Shown here: positions 1 through 11,990 of the stretch, piece by piece
How the letters are laid out: each line of letters begins with the position of its first letter
Position numbering within the stretch: position 1 is the first letter of the stretch
Translations under genes and position numbers: made by a program
NCBI RefSeq assembly: GCF_037975245.1
Contig: NC_092574.1
Span: forward strand, 18,693,713 to 18,757,712
DNA length: 64,000 nt
Direction of reading: 5' to 3'
From: Apostichopus japonicus
Taxonomy: Eukaryota > Echinodermata > Holothuroidea > Aspidochirotida > Stichopodidae
The notes under the pieces: model-generated
What the model saw: the letters and a program-made list of their open reading frames with translations, nothing else
The model's database searches: none
Told to the model about the DNA's origin: nothing

Positions 1-25
1 TATAATAGCTATTTATCCTCTAGAG

Positions 26-534
26 CTGGGTTTCCCTAACTTTATCCCCCCCCCCCCCCACGAACCCCCTGTGGATGTCAGAGTTGTCCACGAACCCACA
101 ACTTTTCGAGACACGATCTGAGTCATTATTATACTATAATACGCATAACATGCAGTGCTTCGTAAAAGATCAAGTTCATAGTGTAATATTGTAATGAAAA
201 AAAAAACAAGAGATGCACAAATATTTATTTGGAAACTTCAAGATCAGATCAGATCAGCTCTTTATCTTCATGAAGTACTGTCATGCGGACACCAACTTCA
301 CAATTCAGTTATTTATCACATGCACGGTACGGTAGGCTACTACTATGGCAATATTTGCGTATGGAACGCGAAAAGAGTTTGTCGACTTTTGTACATTACT
401 AAATTATATATGATATATCAGATTTCACTTCAACAAAAAGTACTCTATTTTTGACTTCTGAAACGTCTCACGAACCCCCTGGGATGGACTCACGCACCCC
501 TGGGGGTTCATGCACCCCAGTTAGGGAACCCCTG
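26..534. mobile_element. hAT-type MITE, 8-bp target duplication
   Basis: A 509-bp non-coding element bounded by imperfect 16-bp terminal inverted repeats: CTGGGTTTCCCTAACT on the left, and CAGGGGTTCCCTAACT when the right end is read inward (2 mismatches). It is flanked by a perfect 8-bp direct repeat CTCTAGAG at 18-25 and 535-542. An 8-bp duplication with CAGGG-type ends is the hallmark of the hAT superfamily. A C homopolymer (about 47-59) lies just inside the left end. No transposase reading frame is visible, so it must be non-autonomous. CTCTAGAG is itself a palindrome. Confidence 0.8.
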
Positions 535-542
535 CTCTAGAG

Positions 543-1348
543 GTTATATGCAAAAATCCTACAACTGCGGGTATACTATACAATGACATATGTATGCACT
601 AGCTCATCAGATTTTTATAAATAGGTCAAACCTAGTTCGCATAAAATAAATCAACTGAAGACGAAAGTTTACTATGATCATAAATCAAGTCATTAGTGTA
701 ATTATCATCTGATTATGTTTTTTGGTAAGAAAACAATGCTTCATGCCGCCTTCATATAAGGAATTGTGTTTTTACTATAATTTGGGCCGGTCACACACGA
801 CCGGAGAAGACTGTACAGACGCAATGCAACTCGTCTGTCGTGATCCCTACTTTTGATTTGTGTGTCACGCCCCTCAGTAGTACAACTGACTTTCACACAC
901 CCCACACGACTGGGCTTTTCTCGCCGGTCCTAGCTCGCCTAGGCTTATGTCACATACACAGTTGTTGATTAAATATTTAGCCACTACATGGCACTTGTAG
1001 TCGTGAACCGCCAGACAATGCAAGACCATATAGTCGAATGTTTTCGATTCGCGAAGACGCTACGTGTTGAGGTCTCCCGACTCAAACTGACGCGACGAAA
1101 AAAACGGCTAAATCTTATTCAGATGTATTAATGGTCTTAAACGTTGGACGACTTTGCAACTAAACCGTTGACTTTCCACGTCATGGCGGTCGATTTGGGT
1201 TGGCACGCGTTCCGTCCACCAGTATGAAGCCGACAGTATAATAGAGCCGATTACGACCGATGGTACAAAGTCCACAGACAAAACCTTGCAGCTGCTTCAA
1301 GTCATCGACAGCTTTTGTTTTCAGTAACAGTCCACTAAAAGAGAGAGT
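543..1348. other. Intergenic, no gene seen
   Basis: No protein-like frame or RNA gene was recognised. A patch at about 780-960 is richer in GC than its surroundings and contains short self-complementary CACACGACCGG-type motifs, possibly an old DNA element. I could not define its ends. Confidence 0.4.
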
Positions 1349-2629
1349 TCACAGTTTCGTATCTTGCGTCTCCAACACTTCAGCCGAACTCCTAGTATTA
1401 TCATTCCAGTCGTTTGTACCTGCTGAGGTGTTAACAATTGGCGTAGATGAGACAGGACGCCCTCCTTGTTGTCCGTGGGTGTCCCTTTGACATGGGACAA
1501 TGCGGTAGTAGATGTCATGTACCGTCTCCTTGAAGGCTTGTCTGTATTTACTGCTAAATGAAACGTAAACGACTGGATTAATCAACGTATTGATATATGA
1601 GAGCGTGCGTGCTATCCACACAACTGTCCGGTACGTGAAACTATTGGTGGATATGAGAGTGTTCCCTGCCAGTCCGTTGAATAAGGTGCAGACGTTGAGA
1701 ATTTCGAAAGGAGCAAGTAATGCGAAAAAGGACAATCCATTTATGACCAACATCTTGATAGTTTGATTAATTGTTCGACTTTCTTCCTTCTTCCTCGATG
1801 TCGCTTTGGCTAATGAATCAAAGGATTGCACCCTCTCCGCAGATTCTTTCAGACCTTGTAATATATCCACGTATAAGTACATATTCATTGCCATCGCTAA
1901 GAAAAAGGGCAGGGTTTGGAGGATGTGTGTGAAATTCTCATACGATTTACTGACGGAACTGCAAATGTGGACCACGCGAGGGTACTGAAGGAATTGTTCT
2001 CCTTCTGGCCAAATTATGCAGATTTCTTTCAATATGGCAAAACTCGGTATGAACGACCCTGCCAGTAAAAACGATATTAACCAAGAGAATGTGATCATTT
2101 TGAAACATTTCTTCCGATTATGGAATCTATTTTTCCCAACCAGATGAGGATATCTAACAGCTTGCCGTCTTTCCCAGGCGACCAGAGTTATGAAACACAG
2201 AGATGCCAGATAAGTCACTGAACTACTGACGAAGAAAATGACGCATCCGAGTGAACCAAGACAAGAGTCGTCGATGGTAACCTGAGGAGAAGCGATAAAC
2301 TTCCAAAGCTTGTGTCCGATGACGAAGACCAGAAATAAGATATCTGCAATTGCCAAACTGGACAAATATGCGTTAGTAACATTTTTCATGGTGTCAATTT
2401 TCCTAACGACTAATAAAAACAGGGCGTTGTCTATCACTCCAATAACAAGAATCAATGGTAAGATTATACTTATATAAGCTATAAAAATACTTCGGTATTG
2501 TAAAGACGTGGCTACGGCTTCTGTAGATGCATTTATCGAATCTGTTCCGTTGCAAAATTCTTCGTCAAGAGTCGTAGCCACATTTGTGAAGCTCTCTGTT
2601 CCATACAGATCTGCCATTTTATCATGCAA
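1349..2629 (-). CDS. Class A (rhodopsin-like) GPCR, peptide-receptor-like, intronless
   Basis: A single-exon frame of 426 residues predicts a seven-helix plasma-membrane receptor that signals through G proteins. The N-terminus has two N-glycosylation sequons (N27, N33). Family landmarks seen: N68 in helix 1, LAIAD (92-96) in helix 2, C123 at the top of helix 3 for the disulfide, W183 in helix 4, P307 in helix 6 and NPVVY (351-355) in helix 7. Oddities: the DRY motif reads E153-R154-R155, and the usual helix-6 toggle tryptophan before P307 is leucine (L305). The third loop has a basic stretch (279-285) and the tail is Ser/Thr-rich. Overall layout resembles the neuropeptide/TRH-receptor group, but the ligand cannot be told. 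M1 is taken as the start; M5 is an alternative. Intronless GPCRs are common in marine invertebrate expansions, so a retrocopy origin is possible. Confidence 0.88.
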   Translation of the reverse strand: MHDKMADLYGTESFTNVATTLDEEFCNGTDSINASTEAVATSLQYRSIFIAYISIILPLILVIGVIDNALFLLVVRKIDTMKNVTNAYLSSLAIADILFLVFVIGHKLWKFIASPQVTIDDSCLGSLGCVIFFVSSSVTYLASLCFITLVAWERRQAVRYPHLVGKNRFHNRKKCFKMITFSWLISFLLAGSFIPSFAILKEICIIWPEGEQFLQYPRVVHICSSVSKSYENFTHILQTLPFFLAMAMNMYLYVDILQGLKESAERVQSFDSLAKATSRKKEESRTINQTIKMLVINGLSFFALLAPFEILNVCTLFNGLAGNTLISTNSFTYRTVVWIARTLSYINTLINPVVYVSFSSKYRQAFKETVHDIYYRIVPCQRDTHGQQGGRPVSSTPIVNTSAGTNDWNDNTRSSAEVLETQDTKL

Positions 2630-3535
2630 AGATTTGTTGCACTTTTCAAATTATCCACGCGTAATCATGTATAGAGCGTCAGAAGTTGGAAAAGTTTGCG
2701 TAAGATAATTCTGTTTCGCGTATCTGTATAATGATGATGCCGGTAAAGGTGTTCAACTTTAGCCTAATTAAAAAACTAGAAGAGAAATGAATGCTGCCAT
2801 ATAAAGATACATATGTTAAATTGAGGTATATTATGATACCGGTGAAGTTCAGGTTTTAACAGTAAATTATCCCATACAAAGTTCTTCCTTTTCTTGCGTT
2901 TTTATGGTAACATGGAATTCAGACTCTTCTCACGTCTGCTTCGACAAACTAATGATAAGTTAGTTAAGCAGAAGTAAATTATATGTTAGCAGGTAGAAAT
3001 ATCACAGTATCGCTATGGAGGTATTGACACAGTAAAGAGATATCAACAGTACTGAGATTGTCCCGACATCTCAATTCAGTCCGACGGTCTCTAAATTTAC
3101 TATAAATCCTCTTCGCTGTCGTGATGTCTTCTATTAAGTGATTAATCTGTTGAAGTGGAGGATCAAATCTGACTGGTAGTTTGTACAACTAATGTCTGGT
3201 ACTTGACACCACATTACTTAATGAAATCAAGAACTGATTTAACTTTATAGTTCAGGAATTCAACCACAGATGCGCTCAAGTGATTTGTTTGACAGAGTCA
3301 AGTCGTTTAACTTCCCGTAAAGTGATGGCTGCATTCCCGTATAAATCTTTTTTCCTCTCTCCTTTTTCTTTTTTCTTCTTCTACTCCTCGTCCTCCTAAT
3401 TGGCCTCTCCACCGAAATGTGGCTCGTTTTTTCTTGAGTTAAACTCAGACAGCACTTTATCCAAAACGATTGCTCCGTGAAGATGTTTCTTGAAAACAAG
3501 AGGTTCCTGAGAAACAAAACGTCAAATATAAACAT
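2630..3535. other. Intergenic upstream of the GPCR, no gene seen
   Basis: This is presumably the GPCR promoter and 5' UTR side, since the receptor reads leftward. A polypyrimidine tract lies at about 3348-3400. Short frames on the minus strand here have no recognisable domain. Confidence 0.4.
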
Positions 3536-5108
3536 TATTTGATTTGATTTGATTTATTTGATTTTCCACAGATAATAAATATATACATGTGGAGGGAAGT
3601 CCTCTAAAAAGCCAATTCAGGCTTAACAAGTTAAAGGACTCCCAAGAAAGAAAGAAAAAATACATATATACATAAATTAAAATATAATTAATGTCTTAAT
3701 AAGGAATAATTAATAACATACAATGTAAACGATGTATCAATACTGAGAAATTACTTTTTTTTTTTAAGCGTTTTCCTAAATGTTACTTTAGATGGTTTAG
3801 ATTTTATAGTAGCAGTTAGAGAATTCCATGTCCTCATAGCACGATTCTTTAAACTTAACGTACCGAATGTTGTATTACATAAGTTGTGGTGTGCTTGACC
3901 GGCACTTCTAGAGCGGTGACTATGTATGGCGCTGTTAATAGTAAAGAAGTCATGAAAGGCTGCAGGAAGTAAGCCATTCCAAGCCTTGTAAAAGAATGTG
4001 GCTTCATTCAGCCTAACAATATCGCTAAATTTTAATAAGTTGAGCAATTTGAAAAGTGAGCTGGTGTGTTCACGATATTCAGAATGAGTTATATGACGAA
4101 TGACTTTCTTTTGTAGGATTTCAAGAGGGTGAAGATAAACATTATGGGTGCCAGACCAGATTATAGAGCAATATGAAAAATGGGGGGGGGGGGAATTAAT
4201 GTTTGGTAAAGCATTCTAAGAATATTCTGAGGAAAGTAGTGTTTCAACTTAGAAATGATACCAACATTTTTCGCCACAGTGTTTGCAATATTTGATATAT
4301 GTTCACACCAAGTAAGTTTACTATCAATATATACTCGGAGAAATCTAATACTATGTACATGCTTGATAGGCTTACCATCCATTAAAATGTCTTTTTTCCA
4401 AGAAAAAGATTTACTTTTATTGAAAACAATGTAGCTGGTTTTATCAAGATTAAGTGATAGCTTATTAGTTGCAAACCAGTCGTAAAATTGATTCAACTCC
4501 ATGGATACTATGTCATGTAAAGTATTCAAATTATTGGATTCGAAAAATATACTAGTGTCATCTGCAAATAAAATAGTTTTTGCAATATTAGAGATATGAC
4601 AGATGTCTTTGATATATATCATGGAAAGAAGTGGTCCTAATATTGAACCTTGAGGAACACCACAGCGGATTTCAGCATAGTCAGACATGGTGTTCTTAAA
4701 CGAAGATATACTGTAAACGTTTCGATACGTAGCTGTCCATCCAGTTAAGGGTTGGTCCTCTAATGCCGTAGAATGATAACTTGTATAGGAGAATAGTATA
4801 CGATGGTCAATGGTATCAAATGCTTTTGATAGGTCTAAGAATTTACCAATACATGTTTTCTTTTTATCAAGGCTATCGTATAATTTATCAATGGCATCTG
4901 CCGGGGCAAGCTCAGTTGAGTGACTAGGGCGGAATCCATATTGTTCATTGCAAAGTATGTCATTAGCATCAAGAAAATTTATGATTCTGTTGGACATGAG
5001 GCGTTCGAGAATTTTGGAAAAGCATGATAGAATAGAGATTGGTCGGTAGTTCTCGTAGATATTGGATTCTCCTTTCTTAAAAATGGGTAAGACCGTAGCT
5101 TTTTTTTA
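3536..5108 (-). mobile_element. Truncated non-LTR retrotransposon (LINE, CR1/L2/Jockey-like) with broken reverse transcriptase
   Basis: This is the 3' part of a LINE. The minus strand encodes reverse transcriptase starting inside the first fingers motif (LPIFKKG, about 5090) and running through NYRPIS, GFRPSHST, DLSKAFDTIDH, GVPQGSILGP and the catalytic FADD box (about 4565) to a C-terminal segment with MRTWNSL (about 3820). Homology stops abruptly near 5108, as expected from 5' truncation. The 3' end is a TTTGATTTGA-type tail at 3541-3562. The frame is broken at least three times: two compensating shifts bracket about 4710-4800, where the in-frame text is not RT-like but a neighbouring frame reads LSFYGIRGPTLNWM, and a third lies at the G run 4182-4193, after which PHFSYCSIIWSG continues in another frame. 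It is non-functional. Confidence 0.9.
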
Positions 5109-6987
5109 AAAATAAGTTTCTAAGTGAATTTCTAAATTAAAATTATTAAATTTCCAAGTGATGAATCGTTTCAGCGATCATATTTTCATTATTATCCATT
5201 TTTTACATATCTCTCCGATTGATCAAGATAATAACGGAGATCAGTAATATTTAATGTCCTTTGAAGAACTTATATCGTTGAAGTCGAAATTGTTGAATCA
5301 TTGCAATGATTATGATATGAAGTGTCTCGTTTCAAATCATGCGAATATACATGACGCTTGCTCGTCGTCGTACAGAAGTATTATGATTAATTTATTGCCC
5401 CTCCGCTACCCACCTCTTCACCCTCTCCCTCCCACCCTCGGCAAAACGATACGATAAACTGTATAAGTACAATATTTTCTGCCGTACGAAAACACCCATG
5501 AAGGGAGCTCTTCGGTATGTAGTTTCTCTCTCATGATACTCAAGAACGGAAGTGGGTGATTGGGGATTATATTATTATTATTATTATTATCATCATTATT
5601 ATTATTATTATTATTTATGCAGTCTAAAGTTACTACAGAGACTAAGGTATAACAACTTACGACCGCAGATTAGTATTATGATAGCGCGTTCAGTCCTTGA
5701 AATGTCTATAGGTAACGTGGGCTGATAGTACAAACATTGTTAATTAAAAAAATGATTATGGATGACCAGTCATTTGTGCCACTTAGTTCATTGTTATGTT
5801 TTTATCATTAAATTTGATCCGTGGATCATAATGATCTGTATTTTGAAACTTTTCAATCATGAAGCTCATTTTCTGTTTAGAACAACATTACGCGGTACTT
5901 AGTCTACGTCAGCGTTTCAATCAAGCAATTCTTAGTTGCATGAGTATGGCAATATTAATTTTCTACTACATAATATATAATATTCTACTGCAAACATTAC
6001 CACTCAATTAAGCAGCAGAGTAAGGTTTTCATAGAGTGATGTATTGGGCAGTGGTATATAGAGTGGTACATTGGAGTGGAGGTTGCCTCAATATATATCA
6101 GTTCAGATCTTTATAATTATATGACGTTGTATATGTTGTTATATATATTACTGTAAAAATGAAATATCGTTACCAATATAGGTAAACAATATAAAATGTT
6201 CGTATTTGAGAAAAAGCGAGTGTTCAGTTTCTTGGGCTTATATCTATGTGACAACTATGTGTGAAAGTCATGGAACCGTTACACCACAGAGTGGCATATG
6301 ACCAGGAAGTATATATCACGGATATCCACACTCACCTCTTAGAAAGGAGAAGGAGAATATGAGCAACAAGGAGATAAATTCCAAAGATTCACATTAGCTC
6401 CTCATTCTGTCGTCCTTGAAATCGCTGTTAAGGAAGAGCAAGGAATAATTTGAAATTGCTTATAGGTCTTTCACATTTTATCTCACAAAACGCACAAAAT
6501 ACAACTATAGCGAAACATTCGTACATTATGCATGTGCTCCTGTTTTGACAATCGATACTTTTTTTAAGCGTTTAAAATGGCTCTGGTGTGAATTTTAAAT
6601 CTGATTCCTGCTATGAAGCTTTAAAATTCGAGCTGATTGAAACGTTGTTCCATAATAAATTGATTATGATCTCGCAACCGTATATGTAAGTGGGTCATCT
6701 TATTCTGAATCTGTTTTGAAGATCGCCGTATACTCACTGTACTATCAAATGCTCACATTCGCCATGGCAAGAACATATATAAAGAAAAAGAATATTTATC
6801 ACTAGTGTTGGCAGGTTCACTAAATCTCATTCAAAGCATCGATTTTTTGGGGTGAGGTGGGGTGGAGAGGGGAGAGTAATCAATTTAATGAAAGACGTTC
6901 AATTGACGATGTTATTTCCTATAGTGAGAAAACATGTTATGTCACAAATTTTAAGGATATAAATTACATTTCTTACGATGATCATTA
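5109..6987. other. Gene-free stretch with ATT microsatellite
   Basis: AT-rich DNA. An (ATT)n tract with a CATCATT interruption sits at about 5571-5615. No coding or RNA gene was recognised; the only frame of note, at 5254-5457, is low-complexity and looks fortuitous. Confidence 0.4.
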
Positions 6988-7228
<241 letters not shown>

Positions 7229-7264
7229 TACGTTGTTGTCATAGGCGCTGTTCAAAATTGCTAA

Positions 7265-7680
7265 ACCGCGTAATGTAAACCAGAATGCAAAATGCATCGA
7301 GGTTTCGAAGACTTTAGTACACAAGATTTCTGCTTGCTAGTATAAGCAGAACTAGCTGTTACAATAGAAATGGCCCGAACCACCACTTTGATACAATAAC
7401 ACTATGGCATGATAAACACAGGTCAGTCTACTGAACGTGGCTCTACACACCTCCACCAAAAACAATAGGGATGTTGGAGGTCCAAGTCCATTTGGGGTCA
7501 CTAGAGGTTAAATTGTGAAAATCTTGTAAACACGATAACTCAAGAAGGGAAGGATGGACGAATCTCATATTTAGTATGTAGTTGTGACACGTTTAGTAAA
7601 AGATTTTATGGAGGTCAAAGGTCATTTGGAGTCACCAGACGCCAAATTGTCGAAACCTTGTTTTATAAGCTATACCGTAT
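7265..7680. repeat. Dispersed repeat, copy 1 (related to 14215-14400 and to the 146-bp monomer family)
   Basis: The segment 7270-7475 matches 14220-14395 in order: ACCAGAATGCAA, AGAACTAGCTGTTACAATA, ACACAGGTCAGTCTACTG, then ACACACCTCCA and AAAACAATAGGG. It continues into AAGGTCATTTGGAGTCACC and CACGATAACTCAAGAAGG phrases typical of the tandem family seen at 11.4-12.0 kb. No coding potential. Confidence 0.7.
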
Positions 7681-7773
7681 CTCCCACTGCCAGCCTATCA
7701 GATAACATGTGCGTTACGCCTTATACGAATAGGATCCTGCACGGAAAACAAGTGTCCGTCTAGTGTCCGTCTT

Positions 7774-9720
7774 AAGGCGCATTTACACGACACGACAAAA
7801 TCGTCTGCGAATTTTTTTTAGCCGACTTGTGTACGATTGTGTCGGTACGTGTGAGTGGCTTCTCCTCTTGTCGTGAGGAATTATCATTCACGAAAAAATC
7901 GCCCACAATTTCTATTAAAATCGCGCACGACTTGGACGCAGCGTGTGAAAAGAATCTTGCTCAACATCCGTCGCGCGCGACAATATTTTGAGTTGTCGTG
8001 CAAAGTTGAGCACATTTCAACTTTTGTCACGATTTTCACCGGATGGTTTAGCGACCAGTGACAACAAAATGGCTGAATTTAGTGACTCAAGGACGTGAAG
8101 AAATGTGCGATAAAGACGATGGGCTGAAGGGAGGTATAATTTCGTAACTATTATTAAGACTACTTGAGACCCAGATAAAAGGATAAAAAAAAAATGGTAT
8201 ATAATATACTTGACTATTCCCACAAACTTAGAGAAAGATTTGTGCGTGGATGGTCACTGAAGTGATGCAATTGGTCCTATATATGTTTATCGTATAGCAC
8301 ATAATGCATACTATTATGCAATGTTTATGAGTACTGTCTAGCCTAGGCCTAACTTGCTTTAATACCAAACAAATTGTTGTTGAGTTTTGTTGGTTGAATT
8401 AATATAATGTTTTTGAAGTTCTTCTGTGTCATCGGCTTGTGAGTAGTCAGTGTTTGGGAAGTGTGCGTAATTTCAATGAAAAGTAATTTAAGATAACCTC
8501 GTTGTCATTAGAAGGCCTAAAAATGATACGGATACCTTGAAAAATCATAATGAATCGGATTAACGATATTTTGCATTATGGTAAAACCAGACAAAGCGAC
8601 ATGGTCGATAACCACATCCTTTATATCACAGTGTGTCGCTTTTGCATGCATGAACTGATACGCTAAGTTATGGTAATTTTTCTGAGGCTTCGACCGTCAA
8701 AATTTAGAGCAATATTGACCGTTATCAACATCTTCAAGGTAGTATAAGTTGACTTCATTTTAGTTAAACTATTGACAGGACAGTGTTATATTAAATAATG
8801 TTCATGAAACATAATGATCAGCTTCATCATTAATTTCATCATTAATTATGACAGTGAGCTAATCAAAACAATCTGTATTAAAAAGTCTGTCTGTCTCCAC
8901 TTCTCTCTCTTTCTCTCTCCGACTGAACACTTTGTCACTGTGAATGATGATCTCAATTATATTGCGTTGAAAAACTTAACTTCTTTTTCTCCTTTTTTAT
9001 TCCTTGTGTTCATTCATGCACGAGGCTGTGTATGTGACTTGAAGGAAATAATTTCAAATGAACATGGTTGTCTAAAACAGTGTGAAACCTTGTGAATACA
9101 TTGTCTTTAAATGTAATAAAAGGATAAATGTTCTCATAAAAGTGTAAGGAACCCCTATGCCTATTTGCTTTCTGGCTTACACTATTTAACCCTCTGCCAG
9201 ATTTTCTGATGCATCTATCACATGTAGCAGATAGTGAAATATTGGATTGGGTTAAAGAGATAACATGATTTAATGCTATATTATGCAATATCAGTTACAA
9301 TTGCTCATTAGGACTTGAAGATGTATTATTTCCTCTCTCTCTCCCCAGTATTTTTGTTTTTAGTGAGTTGGTTAAATTTCAATATTTTATTCCGGATATC
9401 TCGAAAGATGCCTTGTTTCTGGCACCTGTATCTCATACCCTCAACCATATAGCGTCAAACGCACGTATTTATCGCATACGACTGTCGTGTCGTGTCGTGT
9501 AAATGGCAAGTTATTCAAATGGAACAAATTGCTAACTGTAGTGTGATAAATCGTGCGCGACTCAAGACAACATTTACACGCTGCGATTCCAGACGTAGTG
9601 TAAACATATGCTCTACTTTGCCCGTCAAGTTGCTCACTGTTCAGTTTCTTCGAAAAGTCCCATACACACCCCACGAATTTGTCGCTCACGACACTTTTGT
9701 ATAAATAGATTCATTATGAT
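7774..9720. repeat. Possible old DNA element with ACACGACACGAC inverted ends
   Basis: Near 7778 the plus strand reads CATTTACACGACACGAC. Near 9508 the complement of GTCGTGTCGTGTAAATG occurs, giving a 17-bp inverted match. TTA triplets flank both sides (7772-7774 and about 9512-9514). Further GCGCACGA / CGTGTAAA motifs recur inverted at about 7915-7985 and 9550-9605. No transposase was recognised between them. Boundaries are uncertain and this could be two unrelated elements. Confidence 0.3.
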
Positions 9721-11435
9721 TTTGAAGGGGAAAAAAATGCAACAGCAACGGTCTTGTAAAGGTTTAAGCTGTATATTGTACTTTAGAATGATCATATGTT
9801 TCCAAGCATTTACCATTAAAATAGTACGTTGACTTCCAAGTTTACCATCAGGCTATATATTTCACTATGTGTAACTTTGACTTATTTTAGGACGAGACAT
9901 CTGCATTTTGCAGCTCAACATTACGAATGTTTGACCTAAAAATTTGACAACTTCCAGGACATTTCGACCTTCTTTTCTCAATTTCAAATTTTATGTCGAT
10001 TTTTAAAAGTTTCATCTCCAACTACTTTCTGAATATTTTGAAAATGTTAATGTACTAGGATCCGTGAATTCATATACGCCTATGCCGATAATGTTGTTGC
10101 AACCTTCTTTCAACTCCCAATTTTGCCAAGTTCTTAATCATTTAATCCATCATAAATCAACTTTGGTATCAATTTTCCCAAAAAATAATAATAAATGGGG
10201 GCCTATTATAGACCCAATAACCTACAGGATAATCTGTATCCATTCTTTTTTATACAAAACACCCGATAAAAGTATAAACAAGCACTACAGCGAAAAATGT
10301 CTATAGTAAATATAACTTACCAGCTATCATCAATATTTGGTTGAAATTTTATAATGAAGCCAAATCGATAACGTTTGTGACACTGACCCAGGAAGTTGCT
10401 AGGATACTGTCGATGATATTGTATTAAAATGCTGGAAACGCAGGTTTCTGTCTAACTCCGTGGAACTTTCTGTAACTCAGTTTAACTAACAACTGCTGCG
10501 AATGCATGCATGCATGTTATATTTATAACGATGGCTTACGATGATATATTCAACGAAATACAAATTACCCTCGAGTCGTGAACAAGTTGTGTACGCAGTC
10601 GACTGGGCGAGTATTATAACGGTTTCTATTTATCGGCATTCGTTGGAATTACCTTGCAAGTCAACACCACACCTCCGTAGTTGTGTGGCTATATGTTGTC
10701 AGTCACGTCCACACTGTCAGTGATTGCGAAGGGAAAATTGAATTAAATATTATCTGAGCTGAAAGATTTGTACCTATACGAACTTGTACTGCCAAGCCGG
10801 AGAGCCCTGGCACAGAGCGAGGTGGAGATAGGTGGAGAAATCGAGTGAAATATATTATTTCACGAGGTTATAGGGTTGGGAAAGATTTGGTTTACAGGCT
10901 GTGAAAACAATCCCGCCATATAACGAGATATATACCAATTTGGTACCAACCCAGAAATAGTTTATCTCCTCAAGGGTCAAAGGATCGCCGTGGGACGATA
11001 CGATGAACTTAGTAAATCAAATTGAAGATGGTAAAATCGGATGAGAAAATCTGAACAAATTCAATAATAAACAGGGATTGTACCCAAGCAAGCGAGAGAC
11101 GATAACATGAGAAAGAAAGGTCAGGTAGTTTGACATGGCGTGTCGAGTCGACGATAGTATGGCATTCCTTCCCATCTTTTCTTGGTAACCCACCTACACT
11201 ACATAGTAACGTGATACATGACGGACACAAATGGTATGCGGGGTGTGCGAGTTATCACACTATCAATTGTATTATGCGATGTTACAATCTTACAAACATA
11301 CTATGTAAAGCAAAAAGTAAAAAAAAAAAAAAGGATTCCTTTCCAAATGAGAACGTAAAGTACCACTATACATACAGTTCTTATATTGAATAAGGTGGAT
11401 TTGTATACCAACTGCTACGTTCATCTATAAGTTAT
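9721..11435. other. Gene-free stretch
   Basis: No gene, RNA or complete element was recognised. A short GCATGCATGCATG tract is at about 10504-10516 and an A homopolymer at about 11321-11333. Confidence 0.35.
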
Positions 11436-11439
11436 TTTT

Positions 11440-11990
11440 TTAGGTCTTCAGACATTGACCACTGTTGACCTCAAATGACCTTTAAGGTCCATGGAAAATG
11501 ATAAGGTTCTTGCGAAGTATACTATCTACCTATTCCGCATAGATAATACATCTAAGTTTGACTTTTTGAACTTTATCCCGTACACAGGGTTTCCATATTT
11601 TGACCACTGTTGACACCAAATGATATTTGACCTCCACAGAAAACAATAGAGATTTCGAACCCCATAAGCATGATACACAACCATGTATGAAGTTCGTCCA
11701 AGTTTTGCTTTCTGAGTTATGCTGTTTTACAAGGTTTTCACACTTTGAACTGTATTAAGCTCAAATGAGCATTGACCTCCACAGAAAATATTATGGCTTA
11801 TGTACTCAATTAGATAGATACGCATAGGCTACCAAGTATTAGGTCACTAAATCTTTAATTTTACGTTTCCTTGTTTATAAGGTTTTCAGACTTTTACCTT
11901 AAACGACCTTTGACATTCGCAGAGAGCAATAGGGATGTTGTGCTTAATAAGACAGAATAAACAATTTGGACCCTACCATTTGAAATCATG
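11440..11990. repeat. Degenerate tandem repeat, about 146-bp monomer, four copies
   Basis: Four diverged units start near 11440, 11587, 11733 and 11879. Each begins with a TTTTCAGAC-type phrase, passes through TGACC...CAAATGA(C)CTTTGACCTCCACAGA and ends with AACAATAGGGAT-like text. The period is about 146 bp. Same family as 7.5-7.7 kb and, by monomer length and the TGACCTTTGACC phrase, related to the array at 14643-15655. Confidence 0.7.
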
